The notes below the pieces were generated by a model. It was not told the origin of the DNA and searched no databases. It was given only the letters and a program-made list of their open reading frames with translations. A stretch of DNA of 64,000 bases from Paenibacillus castaneae. GTDB lineage: Bacteria > Bacillota > Bacilli > Paenibacillales > Paenibacillaceae. The DNA is taken from positions 5,630,712 through 5,694,711 of the forward strand of contig NZ_KZ614144.1 of NCBI RefSeq assembly GCF_002884445.1. Direction: 5' to 3'. Position numbers and translations under genes: made by a program. Positions 27,076 to 36,120 of this stretch are shown here, in pieces. Position 1 is the stretch's first letter, and every line of letters begins with the position of its first letter.

Positions 27076-28263
27076 TTAAATCACTGCACCCGCTTGCCCT
27101 TTCGGACGAAATCTGAAGCCTAGCAGCGCGAAGGCTAGGAAAGCAGCGCCCAAGAACAGAAATATACTGTGCACAGATACATAACGAATACCGAAACCGC
27201 CTAGCGTCGGACCCATGATGCTCCCAATGCTGAAGTGGATCGAGGCAATGACATTAGCCGCCGGCAGTATGGATCGCGGCAAAATATCCGCTGCATATGC
27301 AAGTCCTAAGGAATAGAATGATCCGACCACACCGCCAGCTATTGCGAATAGCACGAACAGCAATACGATATTGTCACCAGCGGCAGGGATCGCGAAGAAA
27401 ACAAGCGAGCCTATTATTCCGCACGTTATCAAGATCGGCTTACGCCCAATCCGGTCGCTCCAAATGCCAAGCGGCAGCTGCAGAATGAGTCCGCCTACCC
27501 CAAATGCCAATAGCAGAAGGGATATCCAATGCTGGCTCAGATGAATGCGCAAGCCGTACAGCGGGAAGTTGCTGTTCATGGAAGCCTCCATCAATCCGTA
27601 CAGGAAGCCTGGTATGAGCACAAACCACGCGACACGGTAGGTAGTCACGAACCGATTCTCAGTCGCAGCTCCCTTCGCCATCTGTTCAGGCATCTCATTC
27701 TTCATTCTTAGCACGAGCAGCAGCACGATGACGAAAAACGAACAGGTTACAAAGAATGGAACCGCCCTGCCGAGCGGCAGCAAATTAATGCCAAGCGGTC
27801 CTATGCTGAAGCCAAGTCCATATGACATGCCGTACAAGCTGATAAATTTCCCGCGGCGATCTGCAGGGCTGGAGCTTACAATCCATAGCTGAGTCGAATA
27901 ATGGAGTGCGCTGTCACCCACGCCGACCAGCAGCCGCAAGACGAACCAGATTGCTAGCGAATGAGTGAACGGAAAGAGCAGGCTGGAACAGGTGACTAGT
28001 ATGATGCCTGCTAGAATGACTTTTTTGTAACCAAAACGCTTGACCGGCCTCTCCACGAAAAACATGGTGCAGAAGATTCCAATATACATGGCCGCCGAGT
28101 TAATGCCATTCATATCCGAGGATACACCGGAGCTCTCCAGCATAATGGACAACAGCGGCAGCAGTAGTCCTTGGCTCATGCCCGCCACAACGACAACTAG
28201 AAGCAAAGTAATTAAACGATAGCGGAAAGAAAGCGAAGCTGAAGCAATAACATCTGATGACAA
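27076..28263 (-). CDS. MFS transporter (YfkF-like DHA1)
   Basis: A 395-residue, 12-helix transporter of the major facilitator superfamily. The N-terminal half carries VERPVKRFGYKKVILAG (motif A form), and the loop between helices 6 and 7 has KNEMPEQMAKGAATENR. The C-terminal half includes GIWSDRIGRKPILITCG, another motif A copy. Substrate unknown; an efflux role is typical of DHA1 proteins. The TTG at 28263 has GGAG about 12 bases upstream, which is long but acceptable. Confidence 0.85.
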   Translation of the reverse strand: MSSDVIASASLSFRYRLITLLLVVVVAGMSQGLLLPLLSIMLESSGVSSDMNGINSAAMYIGIFCTMFFVERPVKRFGYKKVILAGIILVTCSSLLFPFTHSLAIWFVLRLLVGVGDSALHYSTQLWIVSSSPADRRGKFISLYGMSYGLGFSIGPLGINLLPLGRAVPFFVTCSFFVIVLLLVLRMKNEMPEQMAKGAATENRFVTTYRVAWFVLIPGFLYGLMEASMNSNFPLYGLRIHLSQHWISLLLLAFGVGGLILQLPLGIWSDRIGRKPILITCGIIGSLVFFAIPAAGDNIVLLFVLFAIAGGVVGSFYSLGLAYAADILPRSILPAANVIASIHFSIGSIMGPTLGGFGIRYVSVHSIFLFLGAAFLAFALLGFRFRPKGQAGAVI

Positions 28264-28448
28264 ACCAGTTACACTCTCCTTGCAATACTATTATTCTGAT
28301 TTTCTCCTTTCACATTGTATACCCCCCAGCGAGACCTGACAACCGCTCTTTCATTGCCAGCTTGCTTGGGCGGCTCCCCTATCAATAAGTCTATTTATAC
28401 GCTGGATAATTCCAACGAGTTTTTATATTTCCGCAAAGAGCTTGGATT

Positions 28449-29270
28449 TTAAAGTATAGTAGTCGAATAACTGCCGAGTAGATGCACTTCATGTCCGAAT
28501 GTTTCTAAAATTTTCATAGCTTTAGCCATACGTTGATCCGTTTGTGCAGCCTCCGTTTCGATTAAAAAACGATAATTCCCTAATTTTTTGCCTGTTGGTC
28601 TGGATTCAATCCATGAAAGGTTAATAGCCAGCGCCGAGAACACGTTCAGAATGGAGGAGAGTACACCAGGAAATTCATCGCTTGGCGTTATTAACATCAT
28701 TGTTTTCTTTTGCTCAACATTTTCCGATATGTTCTTGCTAACGACCACAAAACGGGTATGGTTCGCGGAGTGGTCTTGAATGTCGCTATCCAGTATTTTC
28801 AACCCATATTGCTCAGCTACCTGCCTGGAGGCAATTACTGCTGCTTCATTGTTTTTTGTTGCTTTGATCAATTCTCCGGCTCTCGCGGTGCTGTCTGTAT
28901 ATTCAATCTTGAATCCATGTCTCTTAATGAATTGTCTGCATTGATTAATGGCTGGGCCTATAGATCTTACTGTCTGAACCTCTTCTATGCTGCACTCCTC
29001 ATTGCCCATTAAATGAAGCGACACTTTAAATATAAGATCCGCCTCAATAAATAGGTTGTACATTAACAAACCATCCACTGTCATGTGAATGTTGCCTGCG
29101 ATTGAATTCTCAATAGGCACAATGCATTTATCGACATCTTCGTTGCTGACGGCTTCTAATACATCCGATATGGAATCATACATATGCCAGCTTGTTTGAT
29201 CCGAAAAAAACTGATGAGCTGCTTCCTCTGAAAATGTCCCTTTAGGCCCTAAATAGGCAACTTTAATCAT
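28449..29270 (-). CDS. pheA: Prephenate dehydratase
   Basis: A 273-residue enzyme of phenylalanine biosynthesis: prephenate to phenylpyruvate with loss of water and CO2. The N-terminal domain starts IKVAYLGPKGTFSEEAA, and the C-terminal part of the catalytic region has DHSANHTRFVVVSK with the conserved TRF. The final 80 residues form an ACT domain (PGVLSSILNVFSALAINLSW, then ESRPTGKKLGNYRFLIE) that would bind phenylalanine for feedback. AAGGGGC lies 8 bases before the ATG at 29270; an in-frame TTG two codons earlier is less likely. It sits downstream of the ABC exporter pair, 12 bases away. Confidence 0.95.
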   Translation of the reverse strand: MIKVAYLGPKGTFSEEAAHQFFSDQTSWHMYDSISDVLEAVSNEDVDKCIVPIENSIAGNIHMTVDGLLMYNLFIEADLIFKVSLHLMGNEECSIEEVQTVRSIGPAINQCRQFIKRHGFKIEYTDSTARAGELIKATKNNEAAVIASRQVAEQYGLKILDSDIQDHSANHTRFVVVSKNISENVEQKKTMMLITPSDEFPGVLSSILNVFSALAINLSWIESRPTGKKLGNYRFLIETEAAQTDQRMAKAMKILETFGHEVHLLGSYSTTIL

Positions 29271-29282
29271 ACACAAAGCCCC

Positions 29283-31139
29283 TTACTTTTTTGAACTATT
29301 ATACCATTCCGCCTGTGCGCGGAACATCGACGCATATTCCTTGCCAGCGGCAAGCAGCTTATCATGTGAACCGTCCTCTACTATCCGTCCGTTACGCAAT
29401 ACAATAATACGATCTGCATAGCGAGCCCAGCCAAGCCGATGGGACACAAATAGTACCGTCCGTCCTTTCGCCAATTCGCGGAAAGAGTGGTACAGCTCGC
29501 TCTCATGCTGCGGATCGAGAGCAGCCGTCGGCTCATCGAGAACAAGCAGCTTAGCGTCACGCATCGCTGCCCTTGCGATGGCGAGCCGCTGCCACTGGCC
29601 GCCGCTCAACTCTCGATCGCCTTCCATCAGCATGCCAACCCCCGCATCTAGTCCTCCTATCATACGCTCCAGCTCATCTGCTCCTCCTAACCGCAGATTA
29701 CGGCGTAGTAATTCTTCATTATGCAGCTCATCCACGAGTCCGAATGCTACATTATCCCGCACAGTCGTTTCGTAACGAACAAAATCTTGGAATACAGCAG
29801 ACATCGATTTTCTAAGCTCCTTCGGCTGCAGATGTTTGTAGTCTGTATCATCCCAAGTAATTCGGCCGCTTGATGGCGGTATTAAGCCAAGCAAAATTTG
29901 CGCAAGCGTGCTTTTGCCTGCTCCATTCTCTCCGACTAATGCAACCACTTCACCCGGGTTCAGCGTAAGCTGTATATTCTGCAATACGGGATTATCGCTG
30001 CCTGCATATTTGTAAGTAACCTTCTCAAAAGCAATTCGCCCTGTACCTCCAGGTTTTAGAAGGGAAGCCTCCAATGAGCCTTCACCAGATCGATCTCTAA
30101 GCTCCGACGCACCATCCCTATCCGCCTCCGAGGGCTCTCTCAAAAATTCCACTAAATCGAATAGGCTTGCACCTTGAATGTAAATTTTACCGATCGGAAA
30201 TGCCATCGCAGAGGATATCCCATAAGCTCGCCGCATGGATTGAAATACAATAATGAATACTCCGGCTGTTATAATTCCTGATTTCAGATGAAGCGCCATC
30301 CATACGATGGCTCCGAACAGCCCTGCGATCTGAAGAGCGGATACCAGCATACCTCGGCGTATCTCTCTTCGTCTCGCATTCATCCGAAGAGAGAGCGCGC
30401 TGCTTGTCACGTCCCTCCACTTGCCTATTAGATAATCGATCGATCCTGATATTCGCATATCCCTAATCGTCGCAGGCTCCGTAATCAATTTTCGCAAGTA
30501 GTCAGACTGTCTTCCAGAGCTCGTCAAATCCCGGTTCAGCCTTCGGACCACGATATCTGATTCCAGCCTAATTGCGAAGGATACGAGAAATACGACTGCT
30601 AGCAGAAGTCCAATTACAATATGTGAAGACGATGCAACAATAAGCAGTCCCAATAATTCAAATAGCATACTAATGATAGCCATTATATTTTGCAGAAATC
30701 CGAATAAATTCGTAGCAGCTGCTGTCTCTGCTCGTTGGAGTCGATCATAATACGAGGAATCATTGATCCGCTCCAACGAAACACTCACCGCACGTTCATG
30801 TATCTGAGCCTGTACATGCATCGATGCACGATCACGAAGTCTGGAATCGGTCATGCTCTGTAAGGCGGAAAGCACTGCACGAATGATGGCTGCACCTGTA
30901 AACATGATTAAGGCGGGAAGAGCTAGCGGCAGCATATTTGCCCAATCCTTCCCTGTCATCCCTCCGACGAAAAGGTCAACCAGATTTTTTTGAGCCGAAT
31001 AGCTTGGGATGATCAACAATCCAGCCAATAAAGGAATGCACAGCCATACCGATGTTAACACAGGCATACCGCGCCAAATTTTATATAGTAATAGAAAAAT
31101 ACTCCGTCCCAGCGCAAGGCGACGAGTTTTTTTGTACAT
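29283..31139 (-). CDS. ABC exporter, fused permease-ATPase (A)
   Basis: A 618-residue ABC-B half transporter: six membrane segments in residues about 20-320, then an ATPase. Walker A is GENGAGKST, the signature is LSGGQWQRLAIARA, Walker B is LLVLDEPTAALDP and the H-loop is VSHRLG. The GQWQ signature is like that of lantibiotic exporters (NisT type). It follows the other half transporter by 54 bases and likely forms a heterodimer with it. The ATG at 31139 is preceded by GGAGGTGATCGG. Confidence 0.9.
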   Translation of the reverse strand: MYKKTRRLALGRSIFLLLYKIWRGMPVLTSVWLCIPLLAGLLIIPSYSAQKNLVDLFVGGMTGKDWANMLPLALPALIMFTGAAIIRAVLSALQSMTDSRLRDRASMHVQAQIHERAVSVSLERINDSSYYDRLQRAETAAATNLFGFLQNIMAIISMLFELLGLLIVASSSHIVIGLLLAVVFLVSFAIRLESDIVVRRLNRDLTSSGRQSDYLRKLITEPATIRDMRISGSIDYLIGKWRDVTSSALSLRMNARRREIRRGMLVSALQIAGLFGAIVWMALHLKSGIITAGVFIIVFQSMRRAYGISSAMAFPIGKIYIQGASLFDLVEFLREPSEADRDGASELRDRSGEGSLEASLLKPGGTGRIAFEKVTYKYAGSDNPVLQNIQLTLNPGEVVALVGENGAGKSTLAQILLGLIPPSSGRITWDDTDYKHLQPKELRKSMSAVFQDFVRYETTVRDNVAFGLVDELHNEELLRRNLRLGGADELERMIGGLDAGVGMLMEGDRELSGGQWQRLAIARAAMRDAKLLVLDEPTAALDPQHESELYHSFRELAKGRTVLFVSHRLGWARYADRIIVLRNGRIVEDGSHDKLLAAGKEYASMFRAQAEWYNSSKK

Positions 31140-31193
31140 CCGATCACCTCCATTAGTAAAGGAATAACGGCATGCTTTATCCATGCCATTTTT

Positions 31194-32936
31194 TCACCTA
31201 TACCAAGACGCTTGCAGCTCGAACATTCGGCTGTATTCACCCTGCTGGCTCATCAACTCATTATGGGTACCTTGTTCAATTAGTCTGCCGTCCTTAAGAA
31301 CCAAAATCATGTCTGCCAGCCTCGCAGCTCCCAGCCTATGAGTTACGAGCAAAGCCGATCGTCCTTCCGTTACCTGCAGAAATAAATCGAACGCTTCCTT
31401 CTCAGCTTGAGGATCAAGCGCAGCAGTTGGCTCATCATAAAATACAAACCCTGCTTCACGAAGCAAAGCTCGAGCGGTCGCTATTTTTTGCCATTCACCG
31501 CCAGAGGGCTCGATGCCGCCGAAAGCGCCGCCTAGCTGCTGGTTTAATTGCTGAAGCTTACTGCCAGTAAGCTTCAGCTTAGACTGCAGGAGTGGATCGT
31601 TCTGAATCTCCGACCGTTTTCCAAGAGCCACGTTCTCCCGCAGCGTTAATTGAAACCGAGTGAAATCCTGAAACACTGCAGACATATTCGCAATTGCTTC
31701 TGCTCCACTAAGCTGCTCTCCTTCGCTATTACTCCAAATCAGTTCTCCTTCATCAGGTGCATATAAGCCCGTAAGCACTTTAATTAGCGTTGATTTGCCC
31801 GAGCCATTATCACCAACCAATGCAGCTCGGCAGCCGCGAGGAATCGTGAAGCATACTTTTTTGAGTGTGTCGTGATTGGTTTGCGGATATCGGAAGCTCA
31901 TATTTCGGACTTGCAGGACCACACCTCCTGTAGAAATGGAAGGAATCTCATCTGAAATTTCATCGAGCAGCATATAGGCATTAAAGTCTTCCCATCGCAT
32001 ATGTTGTCTCTTGAGCGACACTCCCTGCCCTATTAAGCCGGGCAGCTGAGAGAGCAGCAAGGTTAAGGCCATAAATAATAAAGAAAATTCACCTGCGCTT
32101 AGCTTACTTGCTCCCGGCAGCAGCACTAGCAACGCAATAAGCAACCCGCTAACGAATGCCAGCAGCAGCTCCGGCCCGATCTTGCGAATCTCGGTGGAAC
32201 GGGCAGCGTGCCATGCTTCTTGCGTTTGTTCCTCATATAAGGAGTTCCATCGTTTCGCGAACAAATGACCTAATCCGAACAAGCGTATTTCTTTGGCAGC
32301 TTGCCGCTTGGTCATGAGCTCAGCATAATGGCGAATCAGCCTGCGATTGGAGGTCTGCTTCCGAGAAAGAACCTCCAGCTTTGCCGCTGATTTGACTGAG
32401 ACGAATGCCAACAGCGCTGCTGCCGAACATGCGGCGATTACCGGGAGAAACTGTCCGTAAGCGAACATAATTGCGATCAACAAAGCAGATTGAACGGCAG
32501 CCTGCAGCAGTTGAATGCCGGATTGATACGTATCATATAGAGAAAATTGCATAGCTCGTTCACGAAGGTCCTTGACGCTTGGCGCTTCGATCGAAGCTAA
32601 CGGAAGGCGGGCTGTTTTCTGCAATAGGAGCAGCTGCTCCTCAAGCGTTCCGATCTCACTTAGGCGCGTCATTGCCATAGGAATCTGAACACCAAGCCCA
32701 ATATTTTGAATAAACAATAATAAGGATAACCAAGCCGCAGCGGCTAGAATAGACGCGATTGAATCGGATGCGCTCCAAATTCCAATGCGGTCTACTAGCA
32801 GCTTGACCAGCCACAGCTCTGCCGGCAGAAGGGGTGCAGACAAAAGCAGCGCCGCTGCCAATACGATGACAGGCCGCCGCTCGATCTTAAACAATATTTT
32901 CGCGGCATTATAGAAGCTCTTGCTATAATTTTCTAT
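31194..32936 (-). CDS. ABC exporter, fused permease-ATPase (B), probable ATA start
   Basis: A half transporter of about 580 residues with six membrane segments and an ATPase: Walker A GDNGSGKST, a degenerate signature PSGGEWQKIATARA in place of LSGGQ, Walker B FVFYDEPTAALDP and H-loop VTHRLG. A degenerate half paired with an intact half is typical of asymmetric heterodimers. The first conventional start is TTG at 32894, with no ribosome site. The frame is open upstream to ATA at 32936, six bases after GGTGA, and reads ENYSKSFYNAAKILFKIERR as homologues do. The start is inferred; the protein is sure. Confidence 0.85.
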   Translation of the reverse strand: MENYSKSFYNAAKILFKIERRPVIVLAAALLLSAPLLPAELWLVKLLVDRIGIWSASDSIASILAAAAWLSLLLFIQNIGLGVQIPMAMTRLSEIGTLEEQLLLLQKTARLPLASIEAPSVKDLRERAMQFSLYDTYQSGIQLLQAAVQSALLIAIMFAYGQFLPVIAACSAAALLAFVSVKSAAKLEVLSRKQTSNRRLIRHYAELMTKRQAAKEIRLFGLGHLFAKRWNSLYEEQTQEAWHAARSTEIRKIGPELLLAFVSGLLIALLVLLPGASKLSAGEFSLLFMALTLLLSQLPGLIGQGVSLKRQHMRWEDFNAYMLLDEISDEIPSISTGGVVLQVRNMSFRYPQTNHDTLKKVCFTIPRGCRAALVGDNGSGKSTLIKVLTGLYAPDEGELIWSNSEGEQLSGAEAIANMSAVFQDFTRFQLTLRENVALGKRSEIQNDPLLQSKLKLTGSKLQQLNQQLGGAFGGIEPSGGEWQKIATARALLREAGFVFYDEPTAALDPQAEKEAFDLFLQVTEGRSALLVTHRLGAARLADMILVLKDGRLIEQGTHNELMSQQGEYSRMFELQASWYR

Positions 32937-33118
32937 GGCTCCTCACCCCAGATGGTATGACATGATTATTCGGTTCCGCTGATCAGCCTAACCCATAATA
33001 CAGAAAATATTGTAAAAATTATAGACTTATAATGATCCATGATTTATAGTAATAGTATAGGTAATCGGTAACGAGACCCTCTGCTTAAAGTCACTCAAAA
33101 ATACATATATGTATATAT

Positions 33119-33162
33119 AAAAAAGGCGTGCAGACTGGAATTAGTCTGACACGCCTTTTTGT
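33119..33162 (-). terminator. Terminator of the spoVA operon
   Basis: On the minus strand AAAAAGGCGTGT, then CAGACT, pair with AGTCTG and ACGCCTTTT. It lies 20 bases past the spoVAE stop. Confidence 0.85.
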
Positions 33163-33176
33163 TTTCGTATGTCCAA

Positions 33177-33527
33177 TCAGCCTTTTGGCTTTATCATTAG
33201 ACTTGCCAAGAAGGAGAAAATGATGGCTGCGGATATACCGGCACTCGTTACTTTAAAAATACCCGTAATGATTCCAATCCAGCCGTCTTTGTTCAATTCT
33301 GTTAAAGCGCCATGAACGAGCGCATTGCCAAAGCTAGTGATCGGCACAGATGCTCCTGCACCTGCGAATTCGATCAAGGGCTCATATAGGCCTAACCCGT
33401 CTGCCACTGCTCCGGCAACAACAAGCAGTACCATCGTATGAGCAGGATCTAGCTTAAATACATCAAAGCAAATTTGTCCGAATAAACAAATGGCTCCGCC
33501 AATAATAAAGGCCCATAAAAAGATCAT
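33177..33527 (-). CDS. spoVAE: Stage V sporulation protein AE
   Basis: A 116-residue membrane protein with about four helices: FLWAFIIGGAICLFGQICFD, AGAVADGLGLYEPLIEFAGAG and the SFGNALVHGALTEL segment are SpoVAEb hallmarks. With SpoVAC and SpoVAD it forms the inner-membrane channel that moves Ca-dipicolinate into the forming spore and out at germination. GGAGGG precedes the ATG. The gene starts one base after the spoVAD stop. A longer in-frame start lies inside spoVAD and is rejected. Confidence 0.95.
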   Translation of the reverse strand: MIFLWAFIIGGAICLFGQICFDVFKLDPAHTMVLLVVAGAVADGLGLYEPLIEFAGAGASVPITSFGNALVHGALTELNKDGWIGIITGIFKVTSAGISAAIIFSFLASLMIKPKG

Positions 33528-33528
33528 A

Positions 33529-34542
33529 TTACTTCCCTCCGCTTTCAATCGAAACTGCATGTGCGATGCAGGGAATGGTTTCACCTTGCTGGAAAGACAG
33601 TGGAGACAATAAAGCTCCTGTAGCAACGACCAGAATGCGGTTGAGCTCATGATTTCGCACTTTTTTCAACAAATGCCCATAAGTAACGACAGCAGAGCAG
33701 CCACAGCCGCTTGCGCCTGATTGAACCATCTGCTTGTCATAATCATAAATCATCATGCCGCAATCCTTATATTCCGTCTGCTGCATAGGAATTTTATGTT
33801 TTTTGAATAAATCGCGGGCAATTTCATAACCAACTTTGGACAGATCACCAGTAACAATCAAATCATAATGGCCGGGCTCAATTTGAAGGTCACGAAGATG
33901 CGCTTGAATCGTATCTACTGCGGCAGGCGCCATGGCTGCCCCCATATTGAAAGGATCAGTGAGGCCCATATCAACAACCCGGCCGATGGTCGCAGAAGTT
34001 ACGTAAGGTCCATTTCCTTTCTGTGATACGACGCTGGCCCCTGCTCCCGTTACCGTATATTGAGCGGTGGGAGGCTTCTGGGAGCCGTACTCGGTTGGAT
34101 AACGGAACTGCTTCTCTACAGACGAGTTGTGGCTCGATGCACTTGAAAGCACATATTTAGCTGAACCTGAATTAACAAGATTGGCGGCCAGCGCTAAGCT
34201 TTCCATTGAAGTAGAGCAAGCCCCGAACATCCCAATATACGGAATAGATAAGGTCCGAGCAGCAAAACTCGTGCTGATGATCTGATTCATCAAATCGCCG
34301 CCGAGATAGAAATTTATCTTTTCTTTCGTTAATCCAGCGTTCTCTATAGCCAGCTTGGTCGCTTCCTCCAGCAGAGCTCTTTCTGATTTCTCCCAGCTGT
34401 CCTGACCTAATTGAATATCACCATGGATAATATTAAAATCATTAGCCAAGGGGCCTTGACCTTCAAACGGTCCGACGACAGCGGCTGCTCCAAGAAGCGT
34501 TGGCCGTTTCTCAAAAATCCAGCTTTGATGACCTTTCAGCAT
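33529..34542 (-). CDS. spoVAD: Stage V sporulation protein AD
   Basis: A 337-residue thiolase-fold protein that binds dipicolinic acid. It begins MLKGHQSWIFEKRPTLLGAA and includes FGACSTSMESLALAANLV and SGCGCSAVVTYGHLL. SpoVAD is peripheral, held to the membrane channel formed by SpoVAC and SpoVAE. The ATG at 34542 follows GGGAGGATAAAC. It starts 4 bases after the spoVAC stop. The longer open frame to 34599 would overlap spoVAC. Confidence 0.96.
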   Translation of the reverse strand: MLKGHQSWIFEKRPTLLGAAAVVGPFEGQGPLANDFNIIHGDIQLGQDSWEKSERALLEEATKLAIENAGLTKEKINFYLGGDLMNQIISTSFAARTLSIPYIGMFGACSTSMESLALAANLVNSGSAKYVLSSASSHNSSVEKQFRYPTEYGSQKPPTAQYTVTGAGASVVSQKGNGPYVTSATIGRVVDMGLTDPFNMGAAMAPAAVDTIQAHLRDLQIEPGHYDLIVTGDLSKVGYEIARDLFKKHKIPMQQTEYKDCGMMIYDYDKQMVQSGASGCGCSAVVTYGHLLKKVRNHELNRILVVATGALLSPLSFQQGETIPCIAHAVSIESGGK

Positions 34543-34546
34543 ATGT

Positions 34547-35029
34547 TTATCCTCCCACTGCAGCAGGATTAAATATCCAATGAAGGATACCGACAACAAA
34601 AGCGGCTACCGTGCCGAAAACAATAACAGGCCCTGCAACCTTAAACATTTGCCCCCCGACGCCCAGAACAAAACCTTCACTTCGATGCTCCAGTGCCGCT
34701 GAGGCCATTGAATTAGCAAAACCGGTAACGGGAACAGCCGTACCTGCTCCGGCCCACTGCGCGATTTTATCATAAACGCCAAGACTGGTTAGAATGACGG
34801 AAATGATGATTAATACAGCAACTGTCGGGTCTCCCGCTTTCTTCTCCGTAAAGCCGGCCCAATGGACGAACATCTCTTGAATAATTTGACCAATGAAACA
34901 GATTGCGCCCCCAGAAATAAAGGCTCGAACACTATTTTTGAAAACAGCTCTTCCCGGTTCCCTTTTTTTCGCCAGCTCTTGATATTCCTGCTGTACAGGT
35001 GTTAATTTCTTCTTCTTGTTATTTGCCAT
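34547..35029 (-). CDS. spoVAC: Stage V sporulation protein AC
   Basis: A 160-residue membrane protein with the SpoVAC signature: SVRAFISGGAICFIGQIIQE, AQWAGAGTAVPVTGFANSM and FKVAGPVIVFGTVAAFVVG. SpoVAC is the mechanosensitive subunit of the dipicolinate channel. TAAAGGAGG lies before the ATG. It follows the 2Duf gene by 15 bases. Confidence 0.95.
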   Translation of the reverse strand: MANNKKKKLTPVQQEYQELAKKREPGRAVFKNSVRAFISGGAICFIGQIIQEMFVHWAGFTEKKAGDPTVAVLIIISVILTSLGVYDKIAQWAGAGTAVPVTGFANSMASAALEHRSEGFVLGVGGQMFKVAGPVIVFGTVAAFVVGILHWIFNPAAVGG

Positions 35030-35044
35030 AAGTACTTACCTCCT

Positions 35045-35905
35045 TTAACGATGTAAGATGGGCTTTAAGTCTGTAACTACGTTTTGCAGCTGATTTGCAC
35101 ATTGCTCATACATTTGTTTGGCTTGTTTATTTTTGGTGGTTAAACCAAACAGCTCTAAATCTGCTTCACATTTCTTTAAAGTTGTGTACAAAGTAGCTTT
35201 TTTCTGAGGAGTCGGCACGATGATTTGGTCATCGAATAGATCGACGAATAATTGTTTATAAGAATCGACCTGACCGAGATATACATTTTCTACGGCGACA
35301 CCCAGTTTTTCCAACTCCACATTTAGCCAATCCCGGTTTAATCCTATCGTCGCAAGAGGCTCATCCATTATTTCACCATCTAAAATAACGGCTTGCGGCT
35401 CTTGCTCGGGTGCTACTTTAATTCCATAATGACTTGGTGTCATCGGTTGATTCTCTCGCTTGAGCAATACATTAACTTGCCCGTTCGGTTCAATAAGCGC
35501 AAATTCAACATCCGCTACTCTAAAAACATCTTTACTTCGCAGCTCCTCCATTAAATCCTCATTCGTTAATCGTTCTTTCTTCAGATTGTCTTCTAATACT
35601 TTTCCATCTTTAATTAATACAGTTGCACTGCCGTCAATCAGATTTCTTGCTTTTTTGCTTTTCAGTTGCAGAAACTCAATAGCTAAAGAAATGGCTACCC
35701 ACACCATTAAGGAAATCAGACCTAAATACCATTTAGTGTCGATTTCCAAGGAAATATATGCGGTTAAGCTACCGATCGTAATTCCCGTAATGTATTCGAA
35801 CAGTGAAAGTTGAGAAATTTGCCGTTTCCCTAACAGTTTCGTCATGCCAAACAGAACAACCACGGAGAACAAGGTTCGTAACACAACCTCAAGCCATTCG
35901 GGCAC
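35045..35905 (-). CDS. YetF-like DUF421 protein with C-terminal DUF1657 (2Duf)
   Basis: A 286-residue protein: three N-terminal membrane helices and a YetF/DUF421 domain (GKRQISQLSLFEYITGITIG at about 27-46, then two beta-rich subdomains), plus a C-terminal helical segment, KKCEADLELFGLTTKNKQAK, of the DUF1657 type. This fusion is the 2Duf protein seen in the spoVA2mob operons that raise spore heat resistance. GAAGGAGG lies 8 bases before the GTG at 35905. It heads an operon with spoVAC, spoVAD and spoVAE, divergent from a stand-alone DUF1657 gene. Confidence 0.9.
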   Translation of the reverse strand: MPEWLEVVLRTLFSVVVLFGMTKLLGKRQISQLSLFEYITGITIGSLTAYISLEIDTKWYLGLISLMVWVAISLAIEFLQLKSKKARNLIDGSATVLIKDGKVLEDNLKKERLTNEDLMEELRSKDVFRVADVEFALIEPNGQVNVLLKRENQPMTPSHYGIKVAPEQEPQAVILDGEIMDEPLATIGLNRDWLNVELEKLGVAVENVYLGQVDSYKQLFVDLFDDQIIVPTPQKKATLYTTLKKCEADLELFGLTTKNKQAKQMYEQCANQLQNVVTDLKPILHR

Positions 35906-36017
35906 ATTGACACCCTCCTTCAAAAAGAAATTCTCAACAAATCTGCACATGAAGATTATGCGTCAAAATCAAGCTGCTAAACCTGATAATCGTTTCCCTC
36001 AAAAGGGATGATCATGG

Positions 36018-36047
36018 AAATATGGTTGCTTGTTGGAGAAGTTAATC
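36018..36047 (-). promoter_or_regulatory. Candidate sigma-G promoter of the 2Duf-spoVA operon
   Basis: On the minus strand GATTA (36047-36043), an 18-base spacer, and CATATTT (36024-36018) are close to the sigma-G consensus GHATR-N18-CATWHTA. Expected for spoVA genes, but only a reading by eye. Confidence 0.4.
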
Positions 36048-36055
36048 GCGTTTGT

Positions 36056-36085
36056 GCATATTTACTTCCGATTAGTGATAAATTA
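36056..36085 (+). promoter_or_regulatory. Candidate sigma-G promoter of the DUF1657 gene
   Basis: GCATA (36056-36060), 18 bases, then TAAATTA (36079-36085). The -35 fits GHATR perfectly; the -10 has five of seven positions. It is 35 bases before the start codon. Confidence 0.4.
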
Positions 36086-36120
36086 CCTCTTGTACTACAT
36101 AAGTGGAGGAGGTGAAATAC

